A stretch of 64,000 bases of DNA, taken from Leptodactylus fallax. Lineage: Eukaryota; Chordata; Amphibia; Anura; Leptodactylidae. A model generated the notes under the pieces. The model was not told where the DNA came from. It saw only the letters and a list, made by a program, of their open reading frames with translations, and ran no database searches. Shown here one piece after another: positions 14,246-26,717 of the stretch (position 1 is its first letter; each line of letters starts with the position of its first letter). The stretch is from contig CAMRHE010000355.1 of the NCBI GenBank assembly GCA_947044405.1, forward strand, positions 806,001 to 870,000, given 5' to 3'. The position numbers were made by a program, and so were the translations under genes.

Positions 14246-15892
14246 TCATATGAAAAAGTTTGGGCACCCCTATTAATCTTAATCATTTTTAGTTCTAAAT
14301 ATTTGGATGTTTGCAACAGCCATTTCAATTTGATATATCTAATAACTGATGGACACAGTAATATTTCAGGATTGAAATGAGGTTTATTGTACTAACAGAA
14401 AATGTGCAATATGCATTAAACCAAAATTTGACCGGTGCAAAAGTATGGGCACCTCAACAGAAAAGTGACATTAATATTTAGTAGATCCTCCTTTTGCAAA
14501 AATAACAGCCTTTAGTCGCTTCCTGTAGCTTTTAATCAGTTCCTGGATCCTGGATGAAGGTATTTTTGACCATTCCTCTTTACAAAACAATTCCAGTTCA
14601 GTTAAGTTTGATGGTCGCCGAGCATGGACAGCCTGCTTCAAATTATCCCACAGATGTTCAATGATATTCAGGTCTGGGGACTGGGATGGCCATTCCAGAA
14701 CATTGTAATTGTTCCTCTGCATGAATGCCTGAGTAGATTTGGAGCTGTGTTTTGGATCATTGTCTTGCTGAAATATCCATCCCCGGCGTAACTTCAAATT
14801 CGTCACTGATTCTTGTACATTATTCTCAAGAATCTGCTGATACTGAGTTGAATCCATGCGACCCTCAACTTTAACAAGATTCCCGGTGCCGGCATTGGCC
14901 ACACAGCCCCAAAGCATGATGGAACCTCCACCAAATTTTACAGTGGGTAGCAAGTGTTTTTTCTTGGAATGCTGTGTTTTTTTGACGCCATGCATAACGC
15001 CTTTTTGTATGACCAAACAACTCAATCTTTGTTTCATCAGTCCACAGGACCTTCTTCCAAAATGAAGCTGGCTTGTCCAAATGTGCTTTTGCATACCTCA
15101 GGCGACTCTGTTTGTGGCGTGCTTTCAGAAACGGCTTCTTTCGCATCACTCTCCCATACAGCTTCTCCTTGTGCAAAGTGTGCTGTATTGTTGACCGATG
15201 CACAGTGACACCATCTGCAGCAAGATGATGCTGCAGCTCTTTGGAGGTGGTCTGTGGATTGTCCTTGACTGTTCTCACCATTCTTCTTCTCTGCCTTTCT
15301 GATATTTTTCTTGGCCTGCCACTTCTGGGCTTAACAAGAACTGTCCCTGTGGTCTTCCATTTCCTTACTATGTTCCTCACAGTGGAAACTGACAGGTTAA
15401 ATCTCTGAGACAACTTTTTGTATCCTTCCCCTGAACAACTATGTTGAACAATCTTTGTTTTCAGATCATTTGAGAGTTGTTTTGAGGAGCCCATGATGCC
15501 ACTCTTCAGAGGAGATTCAAATAGGAGAACAACTTGCAATTGGCCACCTTAAATACCTTTTCTCATGATTGGATACACCTGGCTATGAAGTTCAAAGCTC
15601 AGTGAGGTTACAAAACCAATTTTGTGCTTCAGTAAGTCAGTAAAAAGTAGTTAGGAGTATTCAAATCAATAAAATGATAAGGGTACCCAAATTTTTGCAT
15701 CGGTCAAATTTTGGTTTAATGCATATTGCACATTTTCTGTTAGTACAATAAACCTCATTTCAATCCTGAAATATTACTGTGTCCATCAGTTATTAGATAT
15801 ATCAAATTGAAATGGCTGTTGCAAACACCCAAATATTTAGAACTAAAAATGATTAAGATTAATAGGGGTGCCCAAACTTTTTCATATGACTG
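14243..15892 (-). mobile_element. Tc1-like transposon, 1,650 bp, full length
   Basis: The element is bounded by TA dinucleotides (14,241-14,242 and 15,893-15,894). It begins CAGTCATATGAAAAAG and ends with the reverse complement. The terminal inverted repeats are about 213 bp each (14,243-14,455 and 15,680-15,892). Each has an outer and an inner direct-repeat-like site, around AAAAAGTTTGGGCACC and CAAAAGTATGGGCACC, the IR/DR arrangement of Sleeping Beauty-type elements. The transposase lies on the minus strand. The inverted repeats remain very similar, suggesting a moderately young insertion. Confidence 0.95.
14471..15494 (-). pseudogene. Tc1 transposase with a single +1 frameshift
   Basis: The product would be a DD34E transposase that binds the inverted repeats, cuts the element out and inserts it at TA. 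The chosen start is MGSSKQLSNDL (ATG at 15,492-15,494); an upstream in-frame Met at 15,539 is less likely. The N-terminal half holds a paired-like helix-turn-helix region, an RPRK basic patch and a second HTH, then the first catalytic Asp in WTDETKIELFG. After the break come FGGGSIMLWGC, the second Asp in QQDNDPKH, the Glu in IIEHLW (34 residues later) and the C-terminus KGGSTKY. The span is 1,024 bases, that is 340 codons plus stop plus one extra base. The extra base lies in the six-T run at 14,957-14,962. Apart from that the frame is open, so either a recent mutation or a sequencing error is plausible. Confidence 0.93.
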
Positions 15893-15894
15893 TA

Positions 15895-16570
15895 TGTGTG
15901 ATATTGTAACCATTAGTATAATTAGTCTAACATACCCATGGCAATTTAGTTATTGTGGAACCATAAATTCCAGAATGCCTTGCTAGCAAAACCCATGGAC
16001 AGCTAACATTTTTTACAGACACACTGAAAAGTCAGCAATGAATCATAAAGATCATGAGTTATATGTATATATACTGCCTACAATACTGATATGAACAAAT
16101 TGGCAGCATTTACTGTAGAACATGAGCAGTGTTGCAGAATCTAAGTAGTTAAACGGATGGGGAAGGTTACATTTGTTACCTCATCAGGAACCCCAGCAAT
16201 GTGATTATGGGGTACCAATGAGCTCTTATGGCAGTCACAGACCCAACACATTATCCCTTATAAAATTCTTCATATAATAAATTTAGAAATGCAAATAATA
16301 ATATAATAGCATTTGTAATTAACTAAACTCATTGCACATTATTTATCCCAGAGGTTGGACAATGTCATAAAAAATAACAAAAAAATGCTAGTTTTTTACT
16401 GTACAAAAGTTGTAAAACATAAAAAAAATTCTTTATGTTTGTTTTTGTTGTAATTGAATTGATCTAGCGAATAAAGTTTATTTATACCATTTATTATTTA
16501 TACCAGTATATTTATATCATTTTATTTATACCATATAGAGTATTCATGAGCATATAAGTGATGTGGAGAC
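15895..16570. other. No gene seen; AT-rich unique sequence
   Basis: Nothing recognisable apart from repeated TTTATACCAT-type text near 16,480-16,530. Confidence 0.5.
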
Positions 16571-17046
16571 AGAGCCGTTTTAACATATTGGTGGGCCCAT
16601 TTCAAAGGATTCATAAGTGTGCCCCCCACCACATGATTTCATTTCAACTGAAATGGCCCACCCGTTGTAGTGTCCCCTCAAGTAGCCCTCATATAATGCC
16701 CCCTCAGTGATCTTTAAATCAAAACTTTACAAACAAATGAAAGAAATTTATTCTCACCTAACCGCATTCACATGGAGATGGCTGCAGACTCAGGCTGTCT
16801 CTGGCTTTGTCTTCCACCATGTTCCTCTCTGCAGCAGACAGCATCAGCCACAGCCTGAATGGTGGAGCAGGGAGCTGACAGCTGTGTCCTAAGGATACAG
16901 ATAGAATTGAAATTGTGACCTGCCTTCTGGAACAGCAGGATAGCACCCAAAATGCGGGACCATCCCACTCAATCTGGGTTGGTTGAGGGGCCCCCCTACC
17001 ATAGGGCACATACACGGTTTGTCCTTTGGTTAAAGCAGCCCTCTAT
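16571..17046. mobile_element. MITE-like repeat with degenerate inverted ends
   Basis: AGAGCCGTTTTAACAT at the left pairs imperfectly with GGTTAAAGCAGCCCTCT at the right. Overlapping short frames on both strands (16,707-17,015) carry no protein motif. I recognise the end type as a dispersed frog-like repeat, but this is from memory. Confidence 0.45.
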
Positions 17047-17684
17047 GAACATGAGTGAGATACCAATTTCTAGAAATGTCAATAGTGCTCATTCTGGTGG
17101 TCCTATGTTATTAAAATTCTCTATGCTTGAGGTAGTTCAATCTAATTGGTGGTGAGTGGGGACTTTGATAATATCCTTGTGAGAAAGGCAACCAAGTGCA
17201 TCTATAAGCATGGGCATGGTCACTCCAAAAGGACTTAATGAAACACTGAATTTCACTTGATTTAGTAAGACAGGGATAGTGCCCTCGATTCACTAAGTGA
17301 AGATTTGATATCTGTGCATTATTAAGCACCTGCCTGGGTTGTACTATTTTGGGTCCTGTTGTATGGGCATGGAGTTTTTCCTCATTATATTGTGTCTCTA
17401 ATGTGGCTACTGCTATTTTGGCATATAATTTTACAAATCTTTATTAACTATACCATGTGTGAAAATTACCTACCATTATGTGTATCATTTGGGCTTATTG
17501 TGTTTGCAGTTATCTGTGGGCTTCATGGAAGGATGGGTGCTAAATTGATCTCCCTCCTACTCCCCATCGAGACCTACCGGTAAGTGTCTTCTGAGGGAAG
17601 TTGAGTTTGTAGTTCGGACAGGTGTGGTGTATCCTCCCCTTGGCTCTGTATTCTGCCCCCTCCATAGTTTACTGCCTGTTAGGC

Positions 17685-17880
17685 CCCTTGCAGACGACCG
17701 TGTCATGGTTCAGTGTGCTTCCCAGGTTTTTCTTGGATAGCACACTGACCCATTAATTTCAGTCGGACCATGCACACGACCGTGAATTACTGTCCTATTC
17801 CTGTCCGGTTTTGCGGCCATGCTTCCACGGCTCCTATTAATTGAATGAATGGAGCCATGGATGCACGGCCGGTATACAGG
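17685..17880. repeat. Probable dispersed repeat fragment
   Basis: Text such as GCAGACGACCGTG and ACACGACCGTGAATTAC is of a kind I associate with interspersed anuran repeats. No second end was found, so the boundaries are approximate. Confidence 0.3.
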
Positions 17881-17989
17881 TGGCAAGCGGATGACATCTG
17901 TGTCCCGCCCACATGCTGGCTTTGCTGTTCAATTATGGCTGGCGGCTAGCTGGCCTTATAGTGATGATATCACTGCTATATGCCGAATA

Positions 17990-18183
17990 CACAGAACAGT
18001 GCAAAAGTTTTAGGCAGGTATGGAGAAAATGCTGTAAAGTAAGAGTGCATTTGAAAATAGAAATTTTAATAGTATATTTTGTCGATTAATACAATTAAGT
18101 GAATGACCCAAACAGAAATCTAAATCAAATCAATATTTGTAGAGTTTTTCCACACCTGCCTAACACTTTTGCACAGTACTGTG
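17990..18183. mobile_element. Tc1/mariner-type MITE, 194 bp
   Basis: TA dinucleotides flank it (17,988-17,989 and 18,184-18,185). The left end CACAGAACAGTGCAAAAG is near-complementary to the right end CTTTTGCACAGTACTGTG. The inner CCTGCC pairing continues the inverted repeat. It is non-coding, so it would have to be moved by a transposase supplied elsewhere. Confidence 0.82.
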
Positions 18184-18329
18184 TATGCCATACATACCCA
18201 GAGGCATACATAAGAGAGTGGTTCTACAAGTAAAACGTTATACAATGTGCGTTGCATTACCATGAGTGGAGGCCACTGAGAGGCATTAGACTGTGGGGAG
18301 ATTATGTACCTTGCTTACACCCCTGTACA

Positions 18330-18332
<3 letters not shown>

Positions 18333-18374
<42 letters not shown>
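18333..18374. repeat. (TA)21 microsatellite, left flank of the second Tc1 element
   Basis: Twenty-one TA units run directly into the transposon terminus. Confidence 0.95.
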
Positions 18375-18377
<3 letters not shown>

Positions 18378-19925
18378 TGCCTTGCAAAAGTATTCATACC
18401 CCTTGAACTTTTTCACATTTTATCACCTAACAACCACAAACTTAAATGTATTTTCTTGAGATTTTAAGTGGTAGGCCAACACAAAGTAGCAGATAATTGT
18501 GAAGTGGAAGGAAAATGATACATGGTTTTCAAAATTTTAATCAAATAAAAACCTGAAAAGTGTAACGTGCAAAAGTATTCAGCCCCCCTTTATCAAGACT
18601 TTGTACAGCCACCTTTTGCTGCAATTACAGCTGCAAGTCTTTTGAGGTATGTCTCTACAAGCTTTGCACATCTAGAGACTGAGATTTTTGCCCATTCTTC
18701 ATTGCAAAATAGTTCAAGCTCAGCCAGATTGGATGGAGAGCGTCTGTGAACAATAATTTTCATGTCTTGCCACAGATGTTCAATGGGATTTAGGTCTGGA
18801 CTTTGACTGGGTCATTCTAACACATGAATATTCTTTGATCTAAACCCTTCCACTGTAGCTCTGGCTGTATGTTTAGGATCATTGTATGGTGGAAGGTGAA
18901 TCTCCTTCCTAGTCTCAAGTCTTTTACAGCCTCCAACAGGTTTTCTTCCAGGATTGCCCTGTATTTAGCTTCATCTGACCAGCTTCCCTGGCCCTACTGA
19001 AGAAAAGCCTCCCCATAGCATGATGCTGCCACCACCATGTGTCACAGGGGGGATTGTGTTTTCAGGGTGATGAGCAGTGTTACTTTTCTGCCACACATAG
19101 CCCTTTGCATTTAGGCCAAAAAGTTCAACTTTGGTCTCATCTGACCAGAGCACCTTCTTCCACATGTTTGCTGTGTCCCCTATATGGCTTGTGGCAAACT
19201 GCAAACGGCACTTCTTATGTCTTTCTTTCAACAATGCTTTTCTTCTTGTCACTCTTCCATAAAGGCCAGATTTGTAGAATGCATGATTTATAGTTGTCCT
19301 GTGGACAGATTCTCCCACCTGAGCTGTGGATTTCTGCAGCTCCTCCAGAGTGACCATGGGCCTCTTGGCTGCTTCTTTGACCAGTGCTCTCCTTGCTCGA
19401 TCTGTCAGTTTAGGTGGACGGCCATGTCTTGGTAGGTTTGCAGTTGTAGAATACTTTTTCCATTTTTGGCTGATGGATTGAACAGTACTTCTTGGGATGC
19501 TCAAAGCTTGTGATATGTTTTCATAATCTAACCCTGCTTTAAACTTCTCCACAACTTTATCTCTGACCTGTCTGGTTCATTAGTGTTCTCTAACAAACCG
19601 CTGAGGCCTTCACAGAACAGGTTTATTTATACTTAGACTAAATTACACAAAGCTGGACTCTATTGACTAATTAAGTGACTTCTGAAGGCAATTGATTGCA
19701 CTAGATTTTATTTAGGGGTATCAGAGTACAGGGGGCTGAATACTTTTGCACGTCACACTTTTCAGATTTTTGTTTGATTAAAATGTTGAAAATCATGTAT
19801 GATTTTTGTTCCACTTCACAATTATCTGCTACTTTGTGTTGGTCTATCACTTAAAATCTAAGTTTGTGGTTGTAATGTGACAAAATGTGAAAAAGTTCAA
19901 GGGGTATGAATACTTTTGCAAGGCA

Positions 19926-19928
<3 letters not shown>
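18375..19928 (-). mobile_element. Tc1-like transposon, 1,554 bp, decayed
   Basis: The left end is CAGTGCCTTGCAAAAGTATT and the right end its reverse complement. The inverted repeats are about 200-214 bp (to 18,588 and from 19,731). Each has outer and inner GCAAAAGTATTCA-type sites, again the IR/DR layout. The left flank is TA. The right flank reads TG (19,929-19,930) before more TA units, so the duplicated TA has apparently mutated. It is a different family from the element at 14,243, judged by termini and protein. Confidence 0.93.
18593..19580 (-). pseudogene. Decayed Tc1 transposase
   Basis: The longest open piece (19,552-18,971) runs from MEKFKAGLDYENIS through the HTH region, a GRPPK basic patch, [11 protein letters not shown] (first Asp) and HGGGSIMLWGG, and then stops at a TGA after KLVR. 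Homology continues downstream in other frames: [39 protein letters not shown], ending KGGCTKS. Lesions seen: the usual start region upstream of RDKVVEKF lacks a Met in frame; there is a frameshift near 18,977; a one-base loss before NDPKH removes the first Asp of the DND motif; and a Trp codon is TGA before PSQSPDL. No functional enzyme can be made. Confidence 0.92.

Positions 19929-19969
<41 letters not shown>
19929..19969. repeat. (TA)n microsatellite, right flank of the second Tc1 element
   Basis: A TG followed by 19 and a half TA units mirrors the array on the other side of the transposon. Confidence 0.95.
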
Positions 19970-19971
<2 letters not shown>

Positions 19972-21264
19972 TTGTGCTGCTACAGTTTAATTAGTTGTTT
20001 AACCTAGGATAGTGGATGGTATTTACTGTCTTAGTAGATAATCCGTTTAATATTTGCATTACATATATAACCATGAACTGTGTCTTCTAGAAATTTAATT
20101 TAGCATGTGGTTAGAGACTGTGATTGGGTACAGCCTAGATTTACTAACACACCTTGCCTAGAATTACTGCTAAATCCTAATGGACACTTTGAACAGTCAC
20201 ATATAAGCCCATTAACACCTTCCCAGATTGATTGGAAGTTGAGCTACAGTAATGCTGCCTAGCGACTATACAGTGTACAGAGCTATCTGCTTGCAGATGT
20301 GTGCACTATATTGTACAGGGATCGAAAGTAGCCCTAAACAGCTGATCTGTGTGGGGGCCAGATGGTGGCCCCCAAACAATGAGATATTTATGGCTTATCT
20401 TTAGGATAGACCAAAAAAATGATTCCTGACAACCCCTATAAAACTGTTTTAAAGGCTCTAGGGGACATTAAACTGTGTAGGGGAAAACCGAGGGGGAAGT
20501 ATACTATGTGTGGTATACTAATGGGGCATTATGCAGTGTGCTAGTCATTAACGGGGCATTATCCTGTGCATTAAACAAGAAAGGGCACTATTACTGTGTG
20601 GGAGCACAAAAAAAATTGAGGTGTGTGCAACAGTCCTAGGTAAAATATTTATGGGAGTACCATAAGGAGCTTGGCATTTTACTGAACAAAATAGCATAGC
20701 ATGTGGCCTGAAAAAAACTTTGTCTTACATGTGCCACTGTGTGTTTTAACTCTGAAGACAGTTACAGTGGCCTCAGGATACAATATTTTCAGCATATTGT
20801 CGTCTTCTTTGGATCATTGTAATTAATACTAGACTCCAACGTACAATGCTTGGCTGGGGGTTACAATATATCAGCATGGTCATTTCACTGGTAAAACCCC
20901 TGTATTAGTGAATTGCATGCACTGACTGGCTGACTAGTAGCACCTCTCTACAGTACAGTACAGTACTACATGTCCTGTACCACTTTTTACCTGTGCCAGG
21001 ATGAACTGCTCCTTTGGACACCAGATGAGAGTGGCTCCATGTTATTTTTCTGGTGCACTGTGTACTGTACACTTTTCAGGACCCTGGAAAATCTTCTGTC
21101 ACCACCACAGAAAGTGATTTACAGCATCCAGTAACTATTTCTGACTTTTATTTGTTAAATCAGATGGTGCTGGTGCTGTTTAGCACTGCATTATGGTATT
21201 TGTTTGGTGCTGCTGTAAAACTTTTTAAATATTAAATTATATGTTTTTAACAACGTAGCCGAAG
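19970..21264. other. No gene seen; remnants of old repeats
   Basis: Around 20,285-20,445 there is a GTGGGGGCCAGATGG...GATAGACC stretch resembling the foldback family at 504-877 and 22,165. The remainder is featureless. Confidence 0.4.
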
Positions 21265-21758
21265 CGATGTTCACATCTGTGCCTGGTATCCACCCGTTGC
21301 AAATCCATCTAAAAAAACAAGATTCGTCAAAAAACGGACACAAATGGTTACACAGCACATTCCATGTTCTGTCTTTTTTGACAGATCAGTTTGTGTCCAT
21401 TTTTGGCTGATCTGTTTTTTTTTCCCTTTATCTTCATTCTGAACATGCGCAGAGAAGAATGAGAGTGAAAAATGGATTACGAAATGGACTCAGACAGATT
21501 ACTATCTATTGACCTCAATGTTAAAAAAATGGATTTGTTGCTATCCATTGTGTATCCTTATTTTTTGGATGGAGCAAAAGCGCTGCAAGTCTGAAAAGAA
21601 CGGATACACAGCGGAAATGCTCCAAACGCACACCAGCAGATGGTTTTAAAAACCCACTGAAATAATTTTTTCTTAAACAACCTTCTAATCAGTTTTTATG
21701 ATCTTTCGATGGACCATATAAACTGATTAGATGCGGAGACACCAACGCTGATATGAAC
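21265..21758. mobile_element. MITE-like repeat with TTCACATCTG-type ends
   Basis: GATGTTCACATCTGTGCCTG at the left pairs imperfectly with CCAACGCTGATATGAACCT at the right. The termini resemble the repeats at 29,217 and 30,691. Non-coding. Confidence 0.45.
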
Positions 21759-21888
21759 CTGATAGATATTGTGCTTGAAGCTAGTGCTCAACTTTGCAAA
21801 AATGCAGTATTTTGGCTGCAGTGGAAACACAGCATTTTACATAACTTGCAACGTGGATGGATTTTTTTTGGCTCCGGCTCGCTACGTT

Positions 21889-22150
21889 AGGCTAAGACCC
21901 CATGTAGCGTCCCACAGCAAAAAAGCGATGCGGGAAAAACTGCGGTGGCTTCCTCTGCGGACTTTCTGCTTCCATTATACCTATAGGGAAACCACCGACG
22001 TTTCTGTAGGTATAATTGACATGCTGCGATTTCCAAAACCAAAACAGTTGTGGAAATATCAGCGTGTCCGTTGTACAAATTTTTCCGCAATGTGTGGATG
22101 GGATTCGCAGTGACTATAAAACGCGTTTACACCACATGGGGCCCCTTCCT
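21889..22150. mobile_element. GGCTAAGGCCCC-family MITE, copy 1
   Basis: The left end AGGCTAAGACCCCATGTAG pairs with the right end CCACATGGGGCCCCTTCCT. The interior carries ATTATACCTATAGGGAAA and CAATGTGTGGATGGGAT blocks shared with the copies at 26,718, 27,208 and 28,352. A 114-codon frame across it is chance. Confidence 0.75.
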
Positions 22151-22164
22151 TAAACAGGTTTTCG

Positions 22165-22495
22165 CAGGACTAAGACATTGATCAGTTGGAATCCAACACT
22201 CTGCAATCCACCGATCAGCTGTTTGATAAGACAACAGCTTTCAGGCGAATGCTATAGCTTCTTTACTAGCTACCAAGCACAACGTGTATATTGTATAGTG
22301 GCTGTGCTTGGTATTACAGTTCAGACCCACTTCACTTGATAGAGACTGAGTTGCAAGAAGGCCATGTGTCCAATTAACGTAAAGATACATGGCCTGTGAA
22401 GCAGGAGCAGCCCCCACTAGGGTGCTGTTGTTTTGAGCGGCTGATCCAATTTTGATGACATACTATATCCTAAGGATAGGTCATTAATAGGAAAA
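22165..22495. repeat. Dispersed repeat with GATCAGCTG core
   Basis: It contains CCACCGATCAGCTGTTT and, at the right, ATCCTAAGGATAGGTCATTAATAGG, motifs shared in degenerate form with the foldback at 504-877. Ends are approximate. Confidence 0.45.
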
Positions 22496-25104
22496 AAATA
22501 TTAAAACTTGCACCCTTTTCTACAAACCCTGACCCTTTTCCAGTAAATCTACCCAATTTTTGGGAAAAGTGCAGAAAGTGTCTTAAATAGTTAAAATTTG
22601 GTATAAGGCATGTAGGTCAATTTATTGCTGCAAATCGCTCCAGAATTCTGGCACATTTTTATTAGTAATTTTCCCCTATTTGTTTATGTTGCATATCAGA
22701 TGTGTCTATATGTACTGGGAATACAAATTGACCTATGATGTTATGGGTTTATAATTTTGTGTGCTGTAAACACCTGTTGCTTTTCCTTTTGGTGGAGTTA
22801 TTCTGGCTTGCCTTCATTCTCCAGATTATATCACTAGGTTTCAGGAAAGCTAGGCATTGATGTATAAGGAGCTAACTTCCAAAAGCTGGCGCTAGAGCAA
22901 GTTTTCCACCATGGAGGACTTATTTGCTTATGTACTCCAAAAATTAAGCAGTAAAGGCTTGAATTGGTGGTGCTGTAGACTCTTCTGCTCAAAGTATTTA
23001 GAGTTATTCTCCATGCTATGTAGACTCTAACAGTGAAATAATATAAGTTGTTTGTGGCCATACATCTACATTTACAAGATACCTGTTGACCTACAGCTCC
23101 TCAAAGTCTTCATAAACTTAGCTCAGTTTAAAATGCATGTATATTTACATGAAGAGAGAGAGACAAGCTGGTATCAAACATTCCTGGCAACGACTTCTAT
23201 CTCAGCAGAATGAAAACACTGATTTTCCCTAAAATCATTGGACATTTAGAAAGCAACCCTGGAACTGCATCGAGGGGCATTTGAATGTATGTAGGGATCT
23301 GTGAAAGCGGCCAAAAATTGAACATTACCTATATTCAGACGGTTTGTGATATGTCAATAGCCCCCATTTACTGGCATTGAATTTAACAGTGCCGCGTGAC
23401 GTTCATTAAAAAACAGATGTCACATGACCATTTATCACTGTTGTGGGAATGTAACTTTACTTTTCTTTGTTTTACTAACCCACCTTAGTATCTGAGGCTC
23501 CTTCATTGGCCACAAGCTCTGAATGAATGTGTTGCCTAAAGTTTAAGCTGAACGCAACTCCCTTTAGAGATCACTTTGGAGCCAGTTACCTGCCATTACA
23601 GTAGCTCTGTTTCTGTGGGCATATATACATGTTCTGTGCGGCTGAAAGATGATTACTCTGGTGGACCCATGCTACCCCAATTCACCACTGGGCAGTTTGG
23701 TATCAGAGTCTATTATTAAGAACTTCTTTGGCTCTGCTAAAATATAATTCCCAATAGTGGTAAGTGACAGTGGAAGTATCATGACCCTGTAAAATCTCAT
23801 CCTATCAGAGACACTTGTAGTATAGAATAAACCTTGTGCCCTGAGGCTGATAGTGTGATGTGTTATACAATATTGGTACAATATCTTTATTTGTTACCTC
23901 AGAACATAGGAATTGGATTATGGAACATAAAGACTCTTCTGGAGACAGTTTCAGGGCACAGAGTAATATAGGTCAAATTAGAACAATTAAAGTTATCGGT
24001 GCGAGAACGGGACACACTGAACAGTGAGGAGCGGGATATAAATCACCCATAAAGATAATTACTTTTCCTATGGCTGGAAAATAAGCACAGTTCAGAGTAG
24101 TATGACATTCTAAAATGTGATTACACACACTGTATGCTTATCAGCCGTCTAGAAGGGCTGTGGAATGGAGAGTCTAAACACTGCTATTTCTTTATAAAAT
24201 AGGAAACGATATGTTTGTGGATTAATAGCAGACCCCTGATATTTTCTTAATGGGGTTTTCATCATCCAACTTTAATTTATGATACGTTTGTACATTTTCT
24301 CAGATTGCCGCACCTTAAGCTCTCCAGTGCTTACCAGACTGGATTGCTGTTGAATTGGAATGGAATATATAAATATATTCTTTGTTTTATATATATAAAA
24401 CAAAGACTATGCAAGGGATTTATCAAGCCCTGCATTTTCCATCCTGGTTTTGAAAACCCACATGCCAGTGGAGAATGTGCCTATAACGGAACAGATCAAT
24501 AAAAGATATATCAAAGGAGCCTAATATGTATACAGCATTTAACACTTTACAAACAAACTGTAACAGTTATGTAACAGATACATTTGAATAAAAGCTTGCA
24601 ACACCAATGGCCCAGGTGTTCGCCGTTTCTCATGATATTACATCATAAATCACTCCTAAACTAGCTCTATTTTTAAATCATTGTCCTATATATTGCTCGA
24701 TATATTATCCTCTATTCATGTAATATGCAGTCTACTTTATGTAGATTATAAAAGGAATTGCAAAGACATTACTCTGTTGTCTTATTAACTCAGTGATGAT
24801 TGTTTATAAGGAACATTTGGTTTGCTGATACTGAAAAATGTATAAAATTATATACATATACGGCATACTTTGTGATTAAATTGTTCTATTCAGCACTTAT
24901 GATGAAGACTAATAGCCTCAGAATACATAGATAGATAGATAGAGGACTGGCCCACAAGTGAACAGATAAGTCCCACAGTGACAGCAAGCTACTATTGAAA
25001 AATAAATTTACGTTGGTGTCACTTTGAGAATTTTTGGAATGGGTGTCAGGTAATATTTACATATAGCGAGCGCCCAAAATGTATTCATTTTTGTTGTCAT
25101 TTTG
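22496..25104. other. Gene-free stretch
   Basis: No coding motif. The only distinct structure is the palindrome at 24,379-24,406 and a short GATA run near 24,930. Confidence 0.55.
24379..24406. repeat. Perfect 28-bp palindrome
   Basis: The arms TCTTTGTTTTATAT and ATATAAAACAAAGA meet without a spacer at an alternating TA centre. It could extrude a small cruciform. No association with a gene is visible. Confidence 0.85.
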
Positions 25105-25333
25105 TATCACACCAAAATATTCTGCAGCGCTTTACAGACATTGTCATTCACTGCCCCATATAGGGCTAACAACCTAAATTTCCTATCAGTATGACTTTGG
25201 AGTGTGGGAGGAAATCCACACAAACACAGGTAGAACATACAAATGTCTTGCAGATGTTGCCTATCAGATTTGAACCCAGGACTCCAGTGCTGCAAGGCCA
25301 CAGTGCTAACCAGTGAGTCTCTATGCTTCCCTG
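25105..25333 (-). mobile_element. tRNA-derived SINE, minus strand
   Basis: Read on the minus strand, it starts near 25,333 with an A-box-like CTCACTGGTTAGC and a B-box-like GGTTCAAATC (about 25,267-25,276). A body follows (CTCCCACACTCCAAAGTCAT, GGGCAGTGAATGACAATGTC) and ends with GCGCTGCAGAATATTTTGG. The same body occurs at 56,551 and 59,262. RNA polymerase III transcription followed by LINE-mediated insertion is the family mechanism. Confidence 0.8.
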
Positions 25334-25400
25334 AGTTTTACTGGTGGGCTCTAGGCACCCCATTCTGATACAGGATATAGACAGTAGATAGATAATCTAG

Positions 25401-25439
25401 AAAAAGAAAGAAAGAGAAAGAAAGAAAGAAAGAAAGAAG
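25401..25439. repeat. (GAAA)n microsatellite
   Basis: About nine GAAA/AAAG units with one interruption. Confidence 0.9.
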
Positions 25440-25549
25440 CACCATACAAAACAAAAGGCTGACTGCATGTCCCACAGCCCAGCGCCAATGACTGTATAGC
25501 AAAGTCCCCTTGTTTTTTTCATATTGAAGTGCTGCCTAATATTTTTTTT

Positions 25550-25572
25550 AGATAGATAGATGATAGATAGAT

Positions 25573-25612
<40 letters not shown>

Positions 25613-25613
25613 T
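25550..25613. repeat. (GATA)n microsatellite
   Basis: About 15 GATA units with two GATGATA interruptions near the left. Confidence 0.95.
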
Positions 25614-25639
25614 TGATATTTGGCAGTTGTTCTAAACAA

Positions 25640-26717
25640 CTGGGCAGTAAAGCATGTGCTAGTAATAAAGCAGCTGATATCAATTCATGTTTAGTATGAC
25701 AGGGTCATGAATAGCCTCTGTTGACCTTTGCTGATATTTCTACATGCTGTATTATATAGGATGTTGCCAGGGTGCAGGATGGAATACTCTGCATGCCAAC
25801 TGTTTCAGTTATAATTTGCCAAAATATATTATTAAACATTTATGATGAATAGCGACACAAAAAGCAGAAGCAGTCAGATGAATGTTTCAATATTCCTTTG
25901 AAAGTGAAACTCCGACTAAAATCTACTTTTAACTTACATTATTCTCACTACTCACAAATCACTTATGGTCCAAGAACATGGAAAATGGCCATTAGCAGGC
26001 AGTGTGCCTACAGTTCTGTATTATCGACCCATGAGCACCCCATATGACATTAAAGGATTCCGTCTTAATAGAGCATGTGATAAAACATGGCACAATCAAT
26101 CCAATAGAAAAATAAGATAGACTCCAACTTTCAGAATTGTTCAGTAGCAATAGCACCCTATTACTGACAGTACAACATTATTTAGTTATATTATTTTGCC
26201 TTTATGCATATTACCTAAATATCTTACTTTAGAAATGATTTGGTTGATACTTATTCACATTACATAACCACAGGGAACTCAAGTGCCCCCAGTCCAGGTG
26301 CCAAGAGCAGCATGGAGATGCTATTTATGGTGTCATGAATTCTATGAATGGCGAGAGTACAAAGGCTAAAATCACTTTAATGCATTTACATACATTACCA
26401 GAATAAAGATATGCTATATGGCTTCCTTCTTTTGTTGTGCCCAAGTTGTTGTCACTTTTACTTACATTAGTCTATCACGCGAAGGAACAATTTATATAAT
26501 AGATATATATTAGGGAATTCTCAGTTTGGCATTTAAAGTGCCTCCAAGGTCAAGTTTCATTTGAGAGTGTAACCATATGTCCCCTACCTGTCGCTAACCT
26601 CAATTCACTAACTTAGTAAGATATAGGGGACAGGTAGAATGAAAGGCAGAATCAGAGTACACACAGGTTTCATTTTTTGTATGTAACCATGGAGACACAG
26701 GTCTGCATAAGAGATGT
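25640..26717. other. No gene seen
   Basis: AT-rich unique sequence with no recognisable repeat ends or coding motif. Confidence 0.5.

Noticed and set aside
18567..18749. 60-codon plus-strand frame
   Set aside because: Antisense shadow of the decayed Tc1 transposase C-terminus.
21769..22113. 114-codon plus-strand frame
   Set aside because: It mostly translates a MITE (21,889-22,150); an opposite-strand frame is equally open.
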